Assembly (NCBI GenBank): GCA_003427395.1
Contig: BFEA01000044.1
Coordinates: 4,318,214-4,349,586 of the forward strand
Direction: 5' to 3'
Source of the DNA: Chara braunii
Lineage: Eukaryota > Streptophyta > Charophyceae > Charales > Characeae
DNA length: 31,373 nucleotides
Under the pieces are notes generated by a model. The model had not been told where the DNA came from. It searched no databases and worked only from the letters and a program-made list of their open reading frames with translations. The position numbers and the translations under genes are program-made. Shown piece by piece: positions 9,394 to 17,684 of this stretch. Position 1 is the stretch's first letter; every line of letters starts with the position of its first letter.

Positions 9394-9784
9394 ACTCTCG
9401 ACGCCTTCGGAACCGGTTGCCGTACGGGTAACCTCCCTCGGTTGTGGAAGTCGTAAGTCCTCCCATTCTTCATTCTTTCGAGGACTATGCTGCCCAACTC
9501 GTACCTTCGCGGAATTCACGAGCCCAAGGACAGGATGTATGTGCGGTTTCTTCTCCGATCGGAAGCAGCAACATTGAGTCGCCTTCAAGTGGACCTTCAC
9601 GACATTCGGCGCGCGCGTTCAACATAGAGGACTTGGACCCATTGACGCCGAGGATTTTGCATGGCTCCCTCTCCCTTCCACCGGCTGCTTACCGGAGCCG
9701 CAATGTGCAACTCTTAGCGCTCATCTACATACATACCTAGCCTTCTATGCGCCGCCAACTTCGCCAACGGAGGACGAAGTTGCG
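9394..9784 (+). pseudogene. family B Gag-protease linker, frameshifted
   Basis: Coding-like sequence continues between knuckle and protease but changes frame more than once: one frame carries a TPSEPVAVRVTSLGCGS stretch (about 9395-9450), another (ORF 9444-9740) carries FEDYAAQLVP and DLDPLTPRILHGSL stretches, and a TAG ends the latter at 9738-9740. Small indels explain the changes. No catalytic motif lies here. Confidence 0.45.
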
Positions 9785-9976
9785 GTGAGGGACATTCTTG
9801 TGTACGTTAGCAAGGTGGCCCGCGAGTTTCGCACGCAACGGTACGACGACAACAACGCACCACTCCTTTATGTCCGCATCCAAGTTGGGCAAGCGTCCTG
9901 CAACGCTTTGCTGGATAGCGGCGCGACTCGCAACTTCATTAGCCAGTCCTTTATGCAAAGGGCGGCCTTGGACCAC
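9785..9976 (+). pseudogene. family B retropepsin fragment
   Basis: This segment encodes the front of an aspartic protease domain: VRIQVG.ASCNALLDSGATRNFIS, with catalytic D-S-G (LLDSGA) in the usual Ty3-protease setting. The flap and the second half of the domain are absent because the sequence changes to family A gag shortly after FMQRAALDHK. In an intact element this enzyme would cut the Gag-Pol polyprotein. The ORF itself runs on to 10099, but that part reads family A gag out of frame. Confidence 0.7.
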
Positions 9977-9990
9977 AAGAGGACGCAATA
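9977..9990. other. B/A1 element junction
   Basis: Family B protease codons are recognisable to about 9976. From about 9988 a different frame reads a Gag coiled-coil head (R-E-R-E-A-K-A-A-A-R-A-T) that leads into A1 gag. The exact breakpoint cannot be fixed without an intact copy of each family. Confidence 0.6.
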
Positions 9991-10749
9991 CACAGAGAGA
10001 GGGAGGCAAAGGCAGCAGCCAGAGCCACAAGTATTGCTGAACAGGTGGCCCTCCTTGAGGTTCCTGAATCGAATGATGACCGGTTCCAAGAGAAGCTAGT
10101 TGTTGCCGTAGCAACCTTGGTTCGACTGCGGGCCCTGGAAGATATAGAGTCCCGTGTGACAGCTCTAGAGCAGCGAAACCAAGAGCTGCAGGCTGAGATA
10201 ATCAGCCTCAAACAGTCCCAATTGTCTGCCCCCCGTCCTCCTAATCCTCGACCGACTGCAGTCCCAGTCCCTCACCCTAACACAGTCCTCATGTCAAGAG
10301 CAAGTGGAACTGTGACGAGCACAGGAACCGGTGCCTGATCCTCAAGCGACGGCGCCGACAGTTCTGCACTAGTCCTAGTTCCAAATGTAGGAGCATCAAC
10401 CCAAAACGCCGCAGTTCTTACTGGCGTACAATACAGCGGTCCCGTAGTGGACAAGAGGGCGGCCACTCTGCCGTCCAAGTACGACGGGAAGGGGAACATC
10501 ACCTCTTGGATTAGCTCCATGTGCTCATACTTCGAGGTACCGCGAACATCGCAGGAAGACCGAAGCATGATCATGGGCACAAATATTGAGCCCGTCGTAC
10601 GGAGTTTCATAGAACTGGAAGCTGATACCGTAGGTTATGAGAGAATTGATCTGACTGAGTGGCTGAAAGTAACTGCTGTACGTACTCTTGAGGACCTCCT
10701 CATCGCGCAATATCAAGATATAAGCACGCTGTGCTCAAGGCAAGGCTGA
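9988..10749 (+). pseudogene. A1 gag, N-terminal and middle part
   Basis: One frame reads a coiled-coil head (RVTALEQRNQELQAEI), a Pro-rich linker, a TGA at 10336-10338, and then (ORF 10447-10749) the Gag core with ATLPSKYDGKGNITSWISSM, matched by A2 IPSKYDKKDAIESWISSV. The core fold would drive particle assembly. The start codon and true N terminus are missing because this copy begins at the junction with element B. Near 10715-10730 a 2-base insertion shifts the frame; Gag continues in the next ORF from 10731. Confidence 0.75.
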
Positions 10750-11303
10750 AGCTTGAGGCCCTCAAGGGCCAAACGTGGACTTCCGTGCAGGCTTTGGAGC
10801 AGCACTTGACTGGTTTGTTCACCACTCCAAACGTGGGATGGACTGACGTGTCTTGCATGGATGTAGTTATGGGAGTGGCCCCTAAAGAATATGTCTCCCG
10901 GCTAGGACTCAAAGACCATACGACTTGGCGAGAGCTACTGACGGATCTAGTCAAACTAGAAGCCAAGGACCTCGCCAGGCGTACAAAGGCACCCGCTGCA
11001 GGTAGAACCTCGCAACGCAAGCAGTACGGAAGCAACAACCAGCTTGCCCTGCATGAACATCGGGAGGCTGAGGATCAGTCCTATGCGGATGATCTATCTC
11101 TAGATGACGATCTAGAGCCGGACTCCGACGTGGGCTGTTCTACATCAGCCCTTGAGTCTGACATGAATACTGCAGAAAAATGTAATGCCTTTAAAAAGAC
11201 TGCTTCAAGCAAGGGGCCTAACCGTGGTTCGAGTAAGGGAACTATAGCACACCTCCCCAAGAATGCAAAGATCCCTGAGAAACCGGAGGATGCTTCTACC
11301 TAG
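10731..11303 (+). pseudogene. A1 gag, C-terminal part
   Basis: It continues the Gag core (LKARLKLEALKGQTWTSVQ, then LKDHTTWRELLTDLVKLEA) and ends with an acidic stretch. The TAG at 11301-11303 replaces a Lys codon (A2 has AAA there), and the frame then runs on through the zinc knuckle to 11417. The matching part of A2 is 21316-21969. The product would be the RNA-packaging end of Gag. Confidence 0.75.
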
Positions 11304-11417
11304 CCTTGGGAAGCCCTCCGCATCAATCAAAAGGAATGGGAGAGAAGATCCAAACTGCGCGTGTGCTTGCATTGTCAAAAGCCTGGGCATGCTGTGCAGG
11401 ACTGTTATCGTCTGTAG
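11304..11417 (+). pseudogene. A1 CCHC zinc knuckle
   Basis: The gag frame after the premature TAG encodes a perfect C-x2-C-x4-H-x4-C knuckle at 11364-11405 (C-L-H-C-Q-K-P-G-H-A-V-Q-D-C), the nucleocapsid RNA-binding module. A second TAG at 11415-11417 probably comes from CAG, which A2 keeps. Confidence 0.8.
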
Positions 11418-12235
11418 GGAAACAGGCAAAGGGCGTAGAAGAGTCATCAACACTCTCTACAACAAGGGAAGCTGAACAGTCAGTTGCAGGCCCCTCCAAG
11501 GAGCCTGAATCTAATCAACAGCCTGCTCTTGAAGCCCGGACCGATGTTGAATCCAAGGCTGCTGCAGTTCAAGTGTTGTACACTGAGCCTTGGGAGGAGA
11601 CTAAGGAAGTCGACTTCCACTCTCACCTGGAATTGATCTTCTTTAAGCTGCTCATTAACTGCCGATACATCCGTGTGCTGATTGATAATGGCTCAACGAC
11701 TAACTTATTTTCTCCTAACGGGATTCGTAAGGCGGGCCTGGGAATGAAGCAAGTGGAATTGCAGAACCCTTGTCAGACCCAGGTGGGCAACCAAGAGGTT
11801 GTCACCTCAACACATGCTGTCAAAGGTGTGCGCGTCACTTTTGACAAGGATCACACTGTCACACATGAGCTGAACTTTTATGTCATGGACAAGTGTGCTT
11901 TCGACGCGGTCATTGGCTTGGGCTGGTTAAAGGCTTATTGTCTAAGGACCACGTGGGCGGATAATCAGTTTGTGGTGCGTGATGCCAAGGGGAACGAGTG
12001 TACCGTTCTATTGGACGAGACGCGCGAGTCCCCTGTGACTCTTTTGAGTGCAAACAAATTCTGCAAATCAGTGCACAGGTGCAAGGAAGCTGAGCATGTG
12101 CATGTAGCTCTTGTAAAGCCTCTCCATGTGCCTTCTACTTTTGCTGCATTTTCTACCTCCGAAAGTAATTATACTTCTACTACCTCTACTTCTGTTCCAT
12201 CTACTTCTACTGTAAAAAAATCAGTCTACTTCTGA
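11306..12235 (+). CDS. A1 retropepsin (protease) region
   Basis: An open frame of 309 codons, in the -1 frame relative to A1 gag, overlaps the gag end. The protease core spans about residues 108-215: strand FFKLLINCRYIRVLIDNGSTTN with catalytic Asp at residue 127 (motif D-N-G, where retropepsins usually have D-T/S-G), and the C-terminal AVIGLGW motif from about residue 201. The tail is Ser/Thr-rich. It would cleave Gag-Pol into mature proteins. No natural start is expected because it should be translated as part of Gag-Pol. The frame ends at 12235 inside the low-complexity tail next to an A7 run, where an indel moves coding to the RT frame. Confidence 0.8.
   Translation: MGSPPHQSKGMGEKIQTARVLALSKAWACCAGLLSSVGKQAKGVEESSTLSTTREAEQSVAGPSKEPESNQQPALEARTDVESKAAAVQVLYTEPWEETKEVDFHSHLELIFFKLLINCRYIRVLIDNGSTTNLFSPNGIRKAGLGMKQVELQNPCQTQVGNQEVVTSTHAVKGVRVTFDKDHTVTHELNFYVMDKCAFDAVIGLGWLKAYCLRTTWADNQFVVRDAKGNECTVLLDETRESPVTLLSANKFCKSVHRCKEAEHVHVALVKPLHVPSTFAAFSTSESNYTSTTSTSVPSTSTVKKSVYF
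11417..11460 (+). promoter_or_regulatory. candidate -1 frameshift signal, A1 gag-protease
   Basis: GGGAAAC at 11417-11423 is an X-XXY-YYZ heptamer in the gag frame, with protease one frame back (-1). Eleven bases later a stem can form: GTAG(A)AGAGT (11435-11444), loop CATCAAC, ACTCTCTAC (11452-11460). The A2 copy has GGAAAC, the same 11-base spacing, and a GTAGAG/CTCTAC stem. In this copy the TAG formed by 11415-11417 would block it. Confidence 0.4.
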
Positions 12236-12237
12236 TC

Positions 12238-12458
12238 CAAATACTTCAAATCCGGTTGTAATTGTTGTAAATTCTCAATCTGATTTTCTCTCTTCTGATG
12301 AGGATGATCCTCCACCGGAAGTCCCAACAAACATTCGCCGTTTATTAGATTGATTTCCTGAAGTCCTGGCTGAACCTCGTGGAGTTCCCGAGCGTCCAGT
12401 CAAACACAAAATCGAGAAAATAAAAGGGAGTGTTCCTCCAAGGGGCTGCGTCTACCAT
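12238..12458 (+). pseudogene. A1 protease-RT linker
   Basis: The RT frame is readable from about 12238 (Ser/Thr/Asp-rich, then DDPPPEVP, FPEVLAEP) and is cut by TGA at 12351-12353, which corresponds to CGA in A2 (NRFPEV). It leads directly into the RT ORF at 12459 with no further break. Confidence 0.65.
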
Positions 12459-13433
12459 ATGAGACAAGGCGAGTTGGAGGAGTTGAGGAGACAAATTGAT
12501 GGCATGATTGATCGTGGATGGATTAGGCCTAGTGAGTCTGAGTTCGGTGCACCTGTCCTGTTTGTGCCGAAGAAAGGAGGCAAACTCCGGATGTGTATTG
12601 ATTATCGTGGCCTAAACCGTATCACCCGAAAGAACGCTTGTCCCTTACCGCGCATAGATGATCTGCTAGATGCTGCCGGTGGGTGCAAGGTCTTCTCCAA
12701 GATCGACCTCAAATCTGGCTACCACCAGATTGAAGTTGATCCGAGTGACCAGCACAAAACTGCATTCAAAACACGCGATGGGTTGTACGAATTCATCGTT
12801 ATGCCATTCGGCCTTACGAATGCACCAGCCACGTTTCAGTGCCTCATGGACAAGGTCCTTCGCCATCAGCTTAACAGGTTTGCTGTTGTTTACCTCGATG
12901 ACATCCTGATTTTCAGCAAGTCCATGGAAGAGCACGTCAAGCACCTTGAGGAGGTTTTGCAGGTCCTCAAGGAGGCACAACTGCACCTCAACTTAGAGAA
13001 ATCTAAGTTTGGAAGAGACATCGTCATCTATCTTGGGCACCGGTTGTCTGCAAATGGCCTTGAGCCGGAGGCAACCAAGGTTGAGGTCATAAGAAACTGG
13101 GCTCAACCGACAATCGTACGCGAACTGCGTTCTTTTCTTGGTTTGGCCTCGTATTATCGGAAGTTTGTGCCCAATTTTTTTGTTATTGATCACCCACTCT
13201 CGAGACTGACAAGCAAGAATGTTGCCTATGCGTGGTGTGAGAAATGTGAGACTGCGTTCCAAGCCTTGAAAGAGGCTTTGGTAAGTCATCCTGTGCTCCG
13301 CATTGCGGATCACAACCTCACATTCGTGGTCACTACGGACGCGAGCCAGTATGGGATTGGTGAAGTGTTGCAACAAGATGATGGCGATGGCCTGCGTCCG
13401 ATTACAACAAACGCATGCCCAGCCACAAGGTAG
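12459..13433 (+). CDS. A1 reverse transcriptase with start of RNase H
   Basis: This 324-codon ORF encodes a near-complete Ty3-type RT, the enzyme that copies element RNA into DNA. It shows [19 protein letters not shown], the first catalytic Asp in [10 protein letters not shown] (D83), [13 protein letters not shown] (115-127), the catalytic VVYLDD (Y145-D148), YLGH and the connection SFLGLASYYRKF. RNase H begins with VTTDAS (D294). The Met chosen is only the first in an open frame, because pol is normally part of a polyprotein. At about 13400 a 7-base deletion relative to A2 shifts the frame, so RNase H continues in the next ORF. The catalytic residues look intact. Confidence 0.9.
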   Translation: MRQGELEELRRQIDGMIDRGWIRPSESEFGAPVLFVPKKGGKLRMCIDYRGLNRITRKNACPLPRIDDLLDAAGGCKVFSKIDLKSGYHQIEVDPSDQHKTAFKTRDGLYEFIVMPFGLTNAPATFQCLMDKVLRHQLNRFAVVYLDDILIFSKSMEEHVKHLEEVLQVLKEAQLHLNLEKSKFGRDIVIYLGHRLSANGLEPEATKVEVIRNWAQPTIVRELRSFLGLASYYRKFVPNFFVIDHPLSRLTSKNVAYAWCEKCETAFQALKEALVSHPVLRIADHNLTFVVTTDASQYGIGEVLQQDDGDGLRPITTNACPATR

Positions 13434-14407
13434 CTACCTCCACATATATGCGTGAGCTCTATGCTTTGCGAGAAGCGCTCACACATTGGAAGCACTACCT
13501 CTTGGGTCGTCACTTCAAGGTCTACTCAGATCATGAGACCTTGCAGTGGATTAAAACACAAACCGATCTCTCTCCGACATTGACCCGCTGGTTGCATGAC
13601 ATTGATGTTTACAATTTTGAACTGAAACACAAGAAAGGTTGTTATAACCGTGTCGCTGATGCTTTGTCGCGCCATCCTGAGTTTCTGACTTGCCTTGTGG
13701 ACTCGTATGACCTCCGAAAGAAACTGAAGGAGGATCTGGTCGAACACACTGCCAAGGATCCGGACCTTAGTCCCATCCTTGAGCAGCTCAAGGCTGACCC
13801 TAGTAGTCAGCCTGATTTTCACGAGTATGAGGGTCTTGTATTCCGCCGGTATGAGAAGTTTGATCGTTTGTGTGTACCCAACCATGCGCCTCTCCGGACT
13901 CATTTCTTGGATTTGGCACATGGTCAGAGTGGACACTTCAGCTTTGAGAAGACTTATGGAAGTCTTTTGCAGCAGTTTGATTGGCTGGGAATGAAGGGAT
14001 CTGCTCAGAAATTTATTGTTGAATGTCAAGTCTGTCAAAGAACCAAGGTCCATAGGCGTAAGCCTTATGGCCTGCTGAAACCCCTCCCAATCCCTGATGG
14101 GCCCGGTGAGTCGGTCTCTATCAATTTCACGGACATGGGGAAGGTGAGCGAGGGAGGACATTCACAAGTCATGGTCATTGTGGATCGTTTTTCCAAATTT
14201 CTGAATCTGATTCCTTTTCCCCCTCATGCACCAGCTTGTGATCGAAGAATTTCACCAACAGTACATTTTGCAGTATGGACCCCGAAAACTTTTGTGAGTG
14301 ATCGGGACACCAGGTTCATCAGTGCTGATTGGAAGGACTTCACTTCGCAGATCTATGACATTAAACTCAAGACTTCTGGTCGACACCTCGAAGCCAGGAT
14401 TGGCTGA
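13415..14407 (+). pseudogene. A1 RNase H tail and integrase (front part)
   Basis: Residues 1-90 finish RNase H (YMRELYALREAL, SDHETLQW, RVADALSRH). Then come the integrase HHCC zinc domain (H169, H174, C204, C207) and the catalytic core. The first catalytic Asp is Asn here (SINFTD, N237; A2 has SIDFTD), the second is kept (SDRD, D296). Residues about 275-290 are scrambled by two compensating indels, and a third indel near 14370 ends the frame before the catalytic Glu. Integrase would join element cDNA to the genome; this copy should be inactive. Confidence 0.85.
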
Positions 14408-15079
14408 GGAAATCAATCAGACTGTCATTCAATTACTGCGAGTTTTAATTGTTCCGGATCAGAACATGTGGGACAAGAGTTGCACAAAGTGAAAGGGTTA
14501 TACAACAACTCCATTCACTCTGCAACTGGCGTGACACCGAATCAGTTGCAATATGGTTGGCAGTTGCGCAATCCTCTCTCCTATTTGTTCCCCGAACGGT
14601 CCCCTGGTCTGACGCCCGACATGCCTGGCTACAATGCCAAGTATGCACGCCTGCTCAAAGCTGCTATCGCAGCAATGAACAAGCATCAGCATGCCATGAT
14701 CAAACATGCTAACAAGTCGCATAAAGAAGTGAACTTCAAAGTAGGGAGTTATGTCTGGGTCAAAATGTCTGAATTTTCTTACGAAGAGGGCGTATCATGA
14801 AAACTTCTTCCATTGTACTATGGCCCTTGGCAGGTTCTAAAGGTGATTGGGGATGATTTTGGTCATTCATATGTGATTGACGTGCCTCCTCATTTGCGCA
14901 CATATCCAGTCTTTCACGCGTCCAAACTGTTTCCACACATCGATGACAAGACTTTTCCCTTCCGAGATTCTACGATACCTCGTCCTATCGACAGCGGCCA
15001 TGAGATAGACAAAATCGTTTCCCATGAAGGAAGAGGGAGGAACAACAGTACAAGGTTCACTTCCCCTATCACCCGTTGA
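14396..15079 (+). pseudogene. A1 integrase, C-terminal part in pieces
   Basis: The catalytic Glu segment (AEEINQTVIQL) lies in one frame to 14492. The next frame (14468-14800) carries YNNSIHSATGVTPNQL and VGSYVWVKMSEF, and is cut by TGA at 14798-14800 where A2 has CGG. The same frame resumes at 14801 with the GPY/F motif (YYGPWQVL) and TYPVFHASKLF until a one-base deletion near 15042. Confidence 0.8.
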
Positions 15080-15264
15080 ACGATTTTTTCTGGATCGACC
15101 GAAAAGAGCTGCTAAAGAATGTTCCACGTGTTGTTAACGCTTATGAACGACAGATCATTGATGGACAGACTGCTAAGTTTTCTGCAAAACTCACTCCTCA
15201 CGGTCGTACTAAATCTCTCTTTCTGATCTACGCCTACGATGCATTTTGTGACGACTCTGAATGA
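15076..15264 (+). pseudogene. A1 integrase tail (chromodomain-like end)
   Basis: It reads LNDFFWIDRKELL, PRVVNAYERQI and FLIYAYDAFCDDSE, collinear with residues 505-566 of the intact A2 ORF, in a new frame after the deletion near 15042. It ends with TGA just before the polypurine block. Confidence 0.75.
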
Positions 15265-15292
15265 GTTACTCGCTCGAAGGGACCTCGCTCTT

Positions 15293-15305
15293 GAGAGGGG
15301 GGTAG
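15293..15305 (+). promoter_or_regulatory. A1 polypurine tract
   Basis: GAGAGGGGGGTAG directly precedes the 3' LTR and would prime plus-strand DNA synthesis. The preceding 30 bases (GAGTTACTCGCTCGAAGGG and following) are identical in A2. Confidence 0.85.
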
Positions 15306-16699
15306 TGTAATGACCCGCCAAAAACACAGACTGGGAACACTGCTGATTTCTGGGATTTGCCTCTGGAATGAATGCCTTGCTGAGATTTCCGCATTTGGCT
15401 GTGGTTTTCAAGTCTGTGTGTGTGTGCGTGCCTGCTGGTTTGCATGCCTGTCTGAGTGCTTGTCGGCTGAGTGTGTGTGTGACCCGCAAGGGTACTTGTT
15501 GGTTGAAAGGCCCCGCAGGGCCGGTACTTACCTGTGGCTGTGACTTTGAGTGTTGCAGCGGGGAAAACACTCAAGTAGCGGGGGTAGGCCCGTGACACTT
15601 AGAGAAGCGGGGAAAAACACTCAAGTAGCAGGTAGGCCGGTACCACGCAAGTAGCGGTAGGAGTGTCGGGTACTGGAGGCCGAGAAGAAGAAGACAAAAA
15701 GTTGGCATTTTTAAAGGCCCAGTAGCGGTAGGCTAGAGGTAGGCCGGTACCAGTCCAAGTAGCCCGGGTCTAGGGCCTGTATGGACGATAGCAGAGCCTG
15801 CAATGATGTTTCCCTCCGAAAGGGAGAAGGTACCGCTTGCTAGGAGCCCGCGCGGCCTAGGAAGTCACCGCCCAAGAGGCCAGTAGGCCGCTATATCTTC
15901 CGGAAGAGCAAGTAGCTCCTCCTCATTTGCGGTATGCAAGGATTGGGGACATGCTGCTGGAGCACAGCGCTGGACTGGTACAGCGCTGCCTGGAGGTGAA
16001 GGGCAGCTGGGCGCTCAGCCTGGCTATGGCGAGCAGCCCAGCCTGAGAAGGAGGAAGAAGGGGGCGAAGAGGAGAGTGGCGAGGCACCTACCTGGCTATG
16101 GTGGACACCATCTTCATCACCTTGTTGGGCGCTGCATCTGGAAGGCCCCAGTTGGGGTAGTGCCGCACCAAGGGAGCTGGAGGCAGAGTCAGGCATGGCG
16201 GCTTAGTCAGCAGCAGCATAGCTGCTTTGAGTTGTCCTTTGGACAGGAGTGCAGCGTCATAGCTGCTTTGGGTTGTCCTTTGGACAGGAGGGAAGGGCCC
16301 TCAGTAGTCCGCCATAGCCTAGGCATGTGAGAGGAGGAAGGAGGGAAGCCATAGCTATGGTGGACTTGCGGTTGTTGTTGTTGTTGTTGTTGAGTCAGCA
16401 GTAAGAGGGAACTTCGGATATTGATTCTGGTTCATCCACTCATTGTTATATTATTGGAAGAAGAATAAGATTGGCGCAGTGAAGGAGGAGGAGGAAGGTG
16501 GAGAGAGAAGGGGGGATTTGTCATTGGTCTTGCTGGTGTACATCTTCTTCTTCTTCTTCTTCTTCTTCTTCTTCTTCTTCTTCTTCTTTCTCTCTTCTTT
16601 GGTCTCTATCTCTTTGCAAGTGCTTTCATTTCTTTCGCAATTGGGTGGCATTGTCTTTCATTGTGAAATTGCACTTTGAGAATGACCAGGATCTTAACA
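15306..16699 (+). mobile_element. A1 3' LTR, family A (subfamily 1)
   Basis: It starts TGTAATGACC after the PPT and ends CTTAACA. Inside are a TATA-like CTATATC near 15891, a stem (GAAGAGC/GCTCCTC, one mismatch) just after it, two ACACTCAAGTAGC motifs, inverted arms 16307-16318/16354-16365, a GTT repeat (16371-16393) and a long CTT repeat (16541-16587). It is closest to the solo LTR at 714. The next bases, ATAT, do not match the flank of any 5' LTR in the window. Confidence 0.9.
16541..16587. repeat. CTT microsatellite in LTR
   Basis: About 15 CTT units at the same place where the other family A LTRs have shorter CTT tracts. ORFs on either strand here are repeat translation. Confidence 0.95.
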
Positions 16700-17684
16700 A
16701 TATGGCATTCTGAAACGGTTTTCACCTTCGTGGTAGCAGATGCATATCCCAGGGCTCGATCCCTATACCTGCCCTGAACACGTGTATAGTACAGTTTGCC
16801 CCATCAATGTTTGAACCTGTGATCTGCCCCTAAAGTTGTCTGTCTAAGGCTGTTGCAGAAATGAAGGTTGAGTAGGTTCGAGCTGCTTACGTGTAGGGTA
16901 GGAGTCGTAGCTTATGCCTGGTCGTAGCTGCTGTAGATCTGAAGGGTCAACCTTAGTCATAGCTGCTACAATACCGAAAGGGCAAGTAGGAAGGTCTAGA
17001 GTCTTCTAGGACTGCCCCTTCGAGAGTGTCAGAAGCAGTCCGTAGGCAAGTGGGCAAGTCGGCAAGTGGGCAGACTTACCAGGTCTAGTCAGCGGTACCC
17101 AGTCCTAGTCGCACCTTGTCCAGTCAGCAAGTACCATGTGGAACTGTGTGCATCCTAGGCCCGAAGGAAAGGAGCAGACCAGCGATTGACTGAAGTATAA
17201 ATCAAGAGGCAGCGTCCAGTTATTCATTCATTCAGACTGTGAGCCGTGCGGAAGTGCTGCTTGAGCGACTTGTGCAAGGAGGTCTGCGAGTGCCCGAGGA
17301 AGAAGTGGGCTGGAAGGGAGACGAAGCGGCCATAGTCGCTAGCTAGTGGTAGAGGTAGCAAGCAGCCATAGCTGCGCTAGGTTAGAGATAGGCCACAGCA
17401 TGTTTGTATATGAGTGTGCAGAAGTTGTGAGCGTGTGTGGGACATCCAGGGAGATCAAAGGTAGCATGCGTGTGAACTGTTGCTGAGGATACAGCGTGGA
17501 AGGGTGTTGTGAGGGCGCACAGGCCCCATAGCCATTCGAAGCAAGTTGATTCTGAACTGTGTTCTTGGACACGATATCTCTAAGCTTTGTGTGGGCGCTT
17601 GTCGCTCGTGTGATTGCCATCTGTTTCATGCATGCTGAGTAAGAAAGAAGACGAGTCTGATTGCAATTCAGAAAAATAAACTTT
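16700..17684. other. spacer between A1 and A2, LTR-like composition
   Basis: There is no credible gene. The segment 16850-17400 shares words with the LTRs (CATAGCTGC, GTAGC, GGCAAG runs) and has a TATA-like GTATAAATCA near 17196 followed by a CATT repeat, so it may be a diverged LTR of another family. A B-box-like GGCTCGATCCC lies near 16760, without a matching A box. Confidence 0.4.

Larger units (their letters stand above)
3695..16699 (+). mobile_element. chimeric Ty3/Gypsy retroelement (family B 5' part, family A 3' part)
   Basis: The left end is a family B LTR with PBS, leader, gag and the start of protease. At about 9977-9990 the sequence passes straight into the gag of a family A element, then protease, RT, RNase H, integrase, PPT and a family A 3' LTR. 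The terminal LTRs belong to different families, and the outer flanks (ACTA before 3695, ATAT after 16699) are not a target duplication. Either two elements were joined by deletion or ectopic recombination, or A1 inserted into B and lost its own 5' end. It cannot be autonomous as it stands. Confidence 0.75.

Noticed and set aside
714-16699. LTR at 714 as the 5' LTR of A1
   Set aside because: No PBS or family A leader follows it, it has AAGG on both sides, and the A1 3' flank is ATAT.
16451-16713. Ser-, Phe- or Lys-run ORFs on both strands of the LTRs
   Set aside because: They are translations of the CTT microsatellite in the LTR; the same applies at 1795-2019, 18821-19081 and 26788-27194.
16750-16775. 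tRNA gene suggested by GGCTCGATCCC
   Set aside because: No A box or cloverleaf arms could be found around it.
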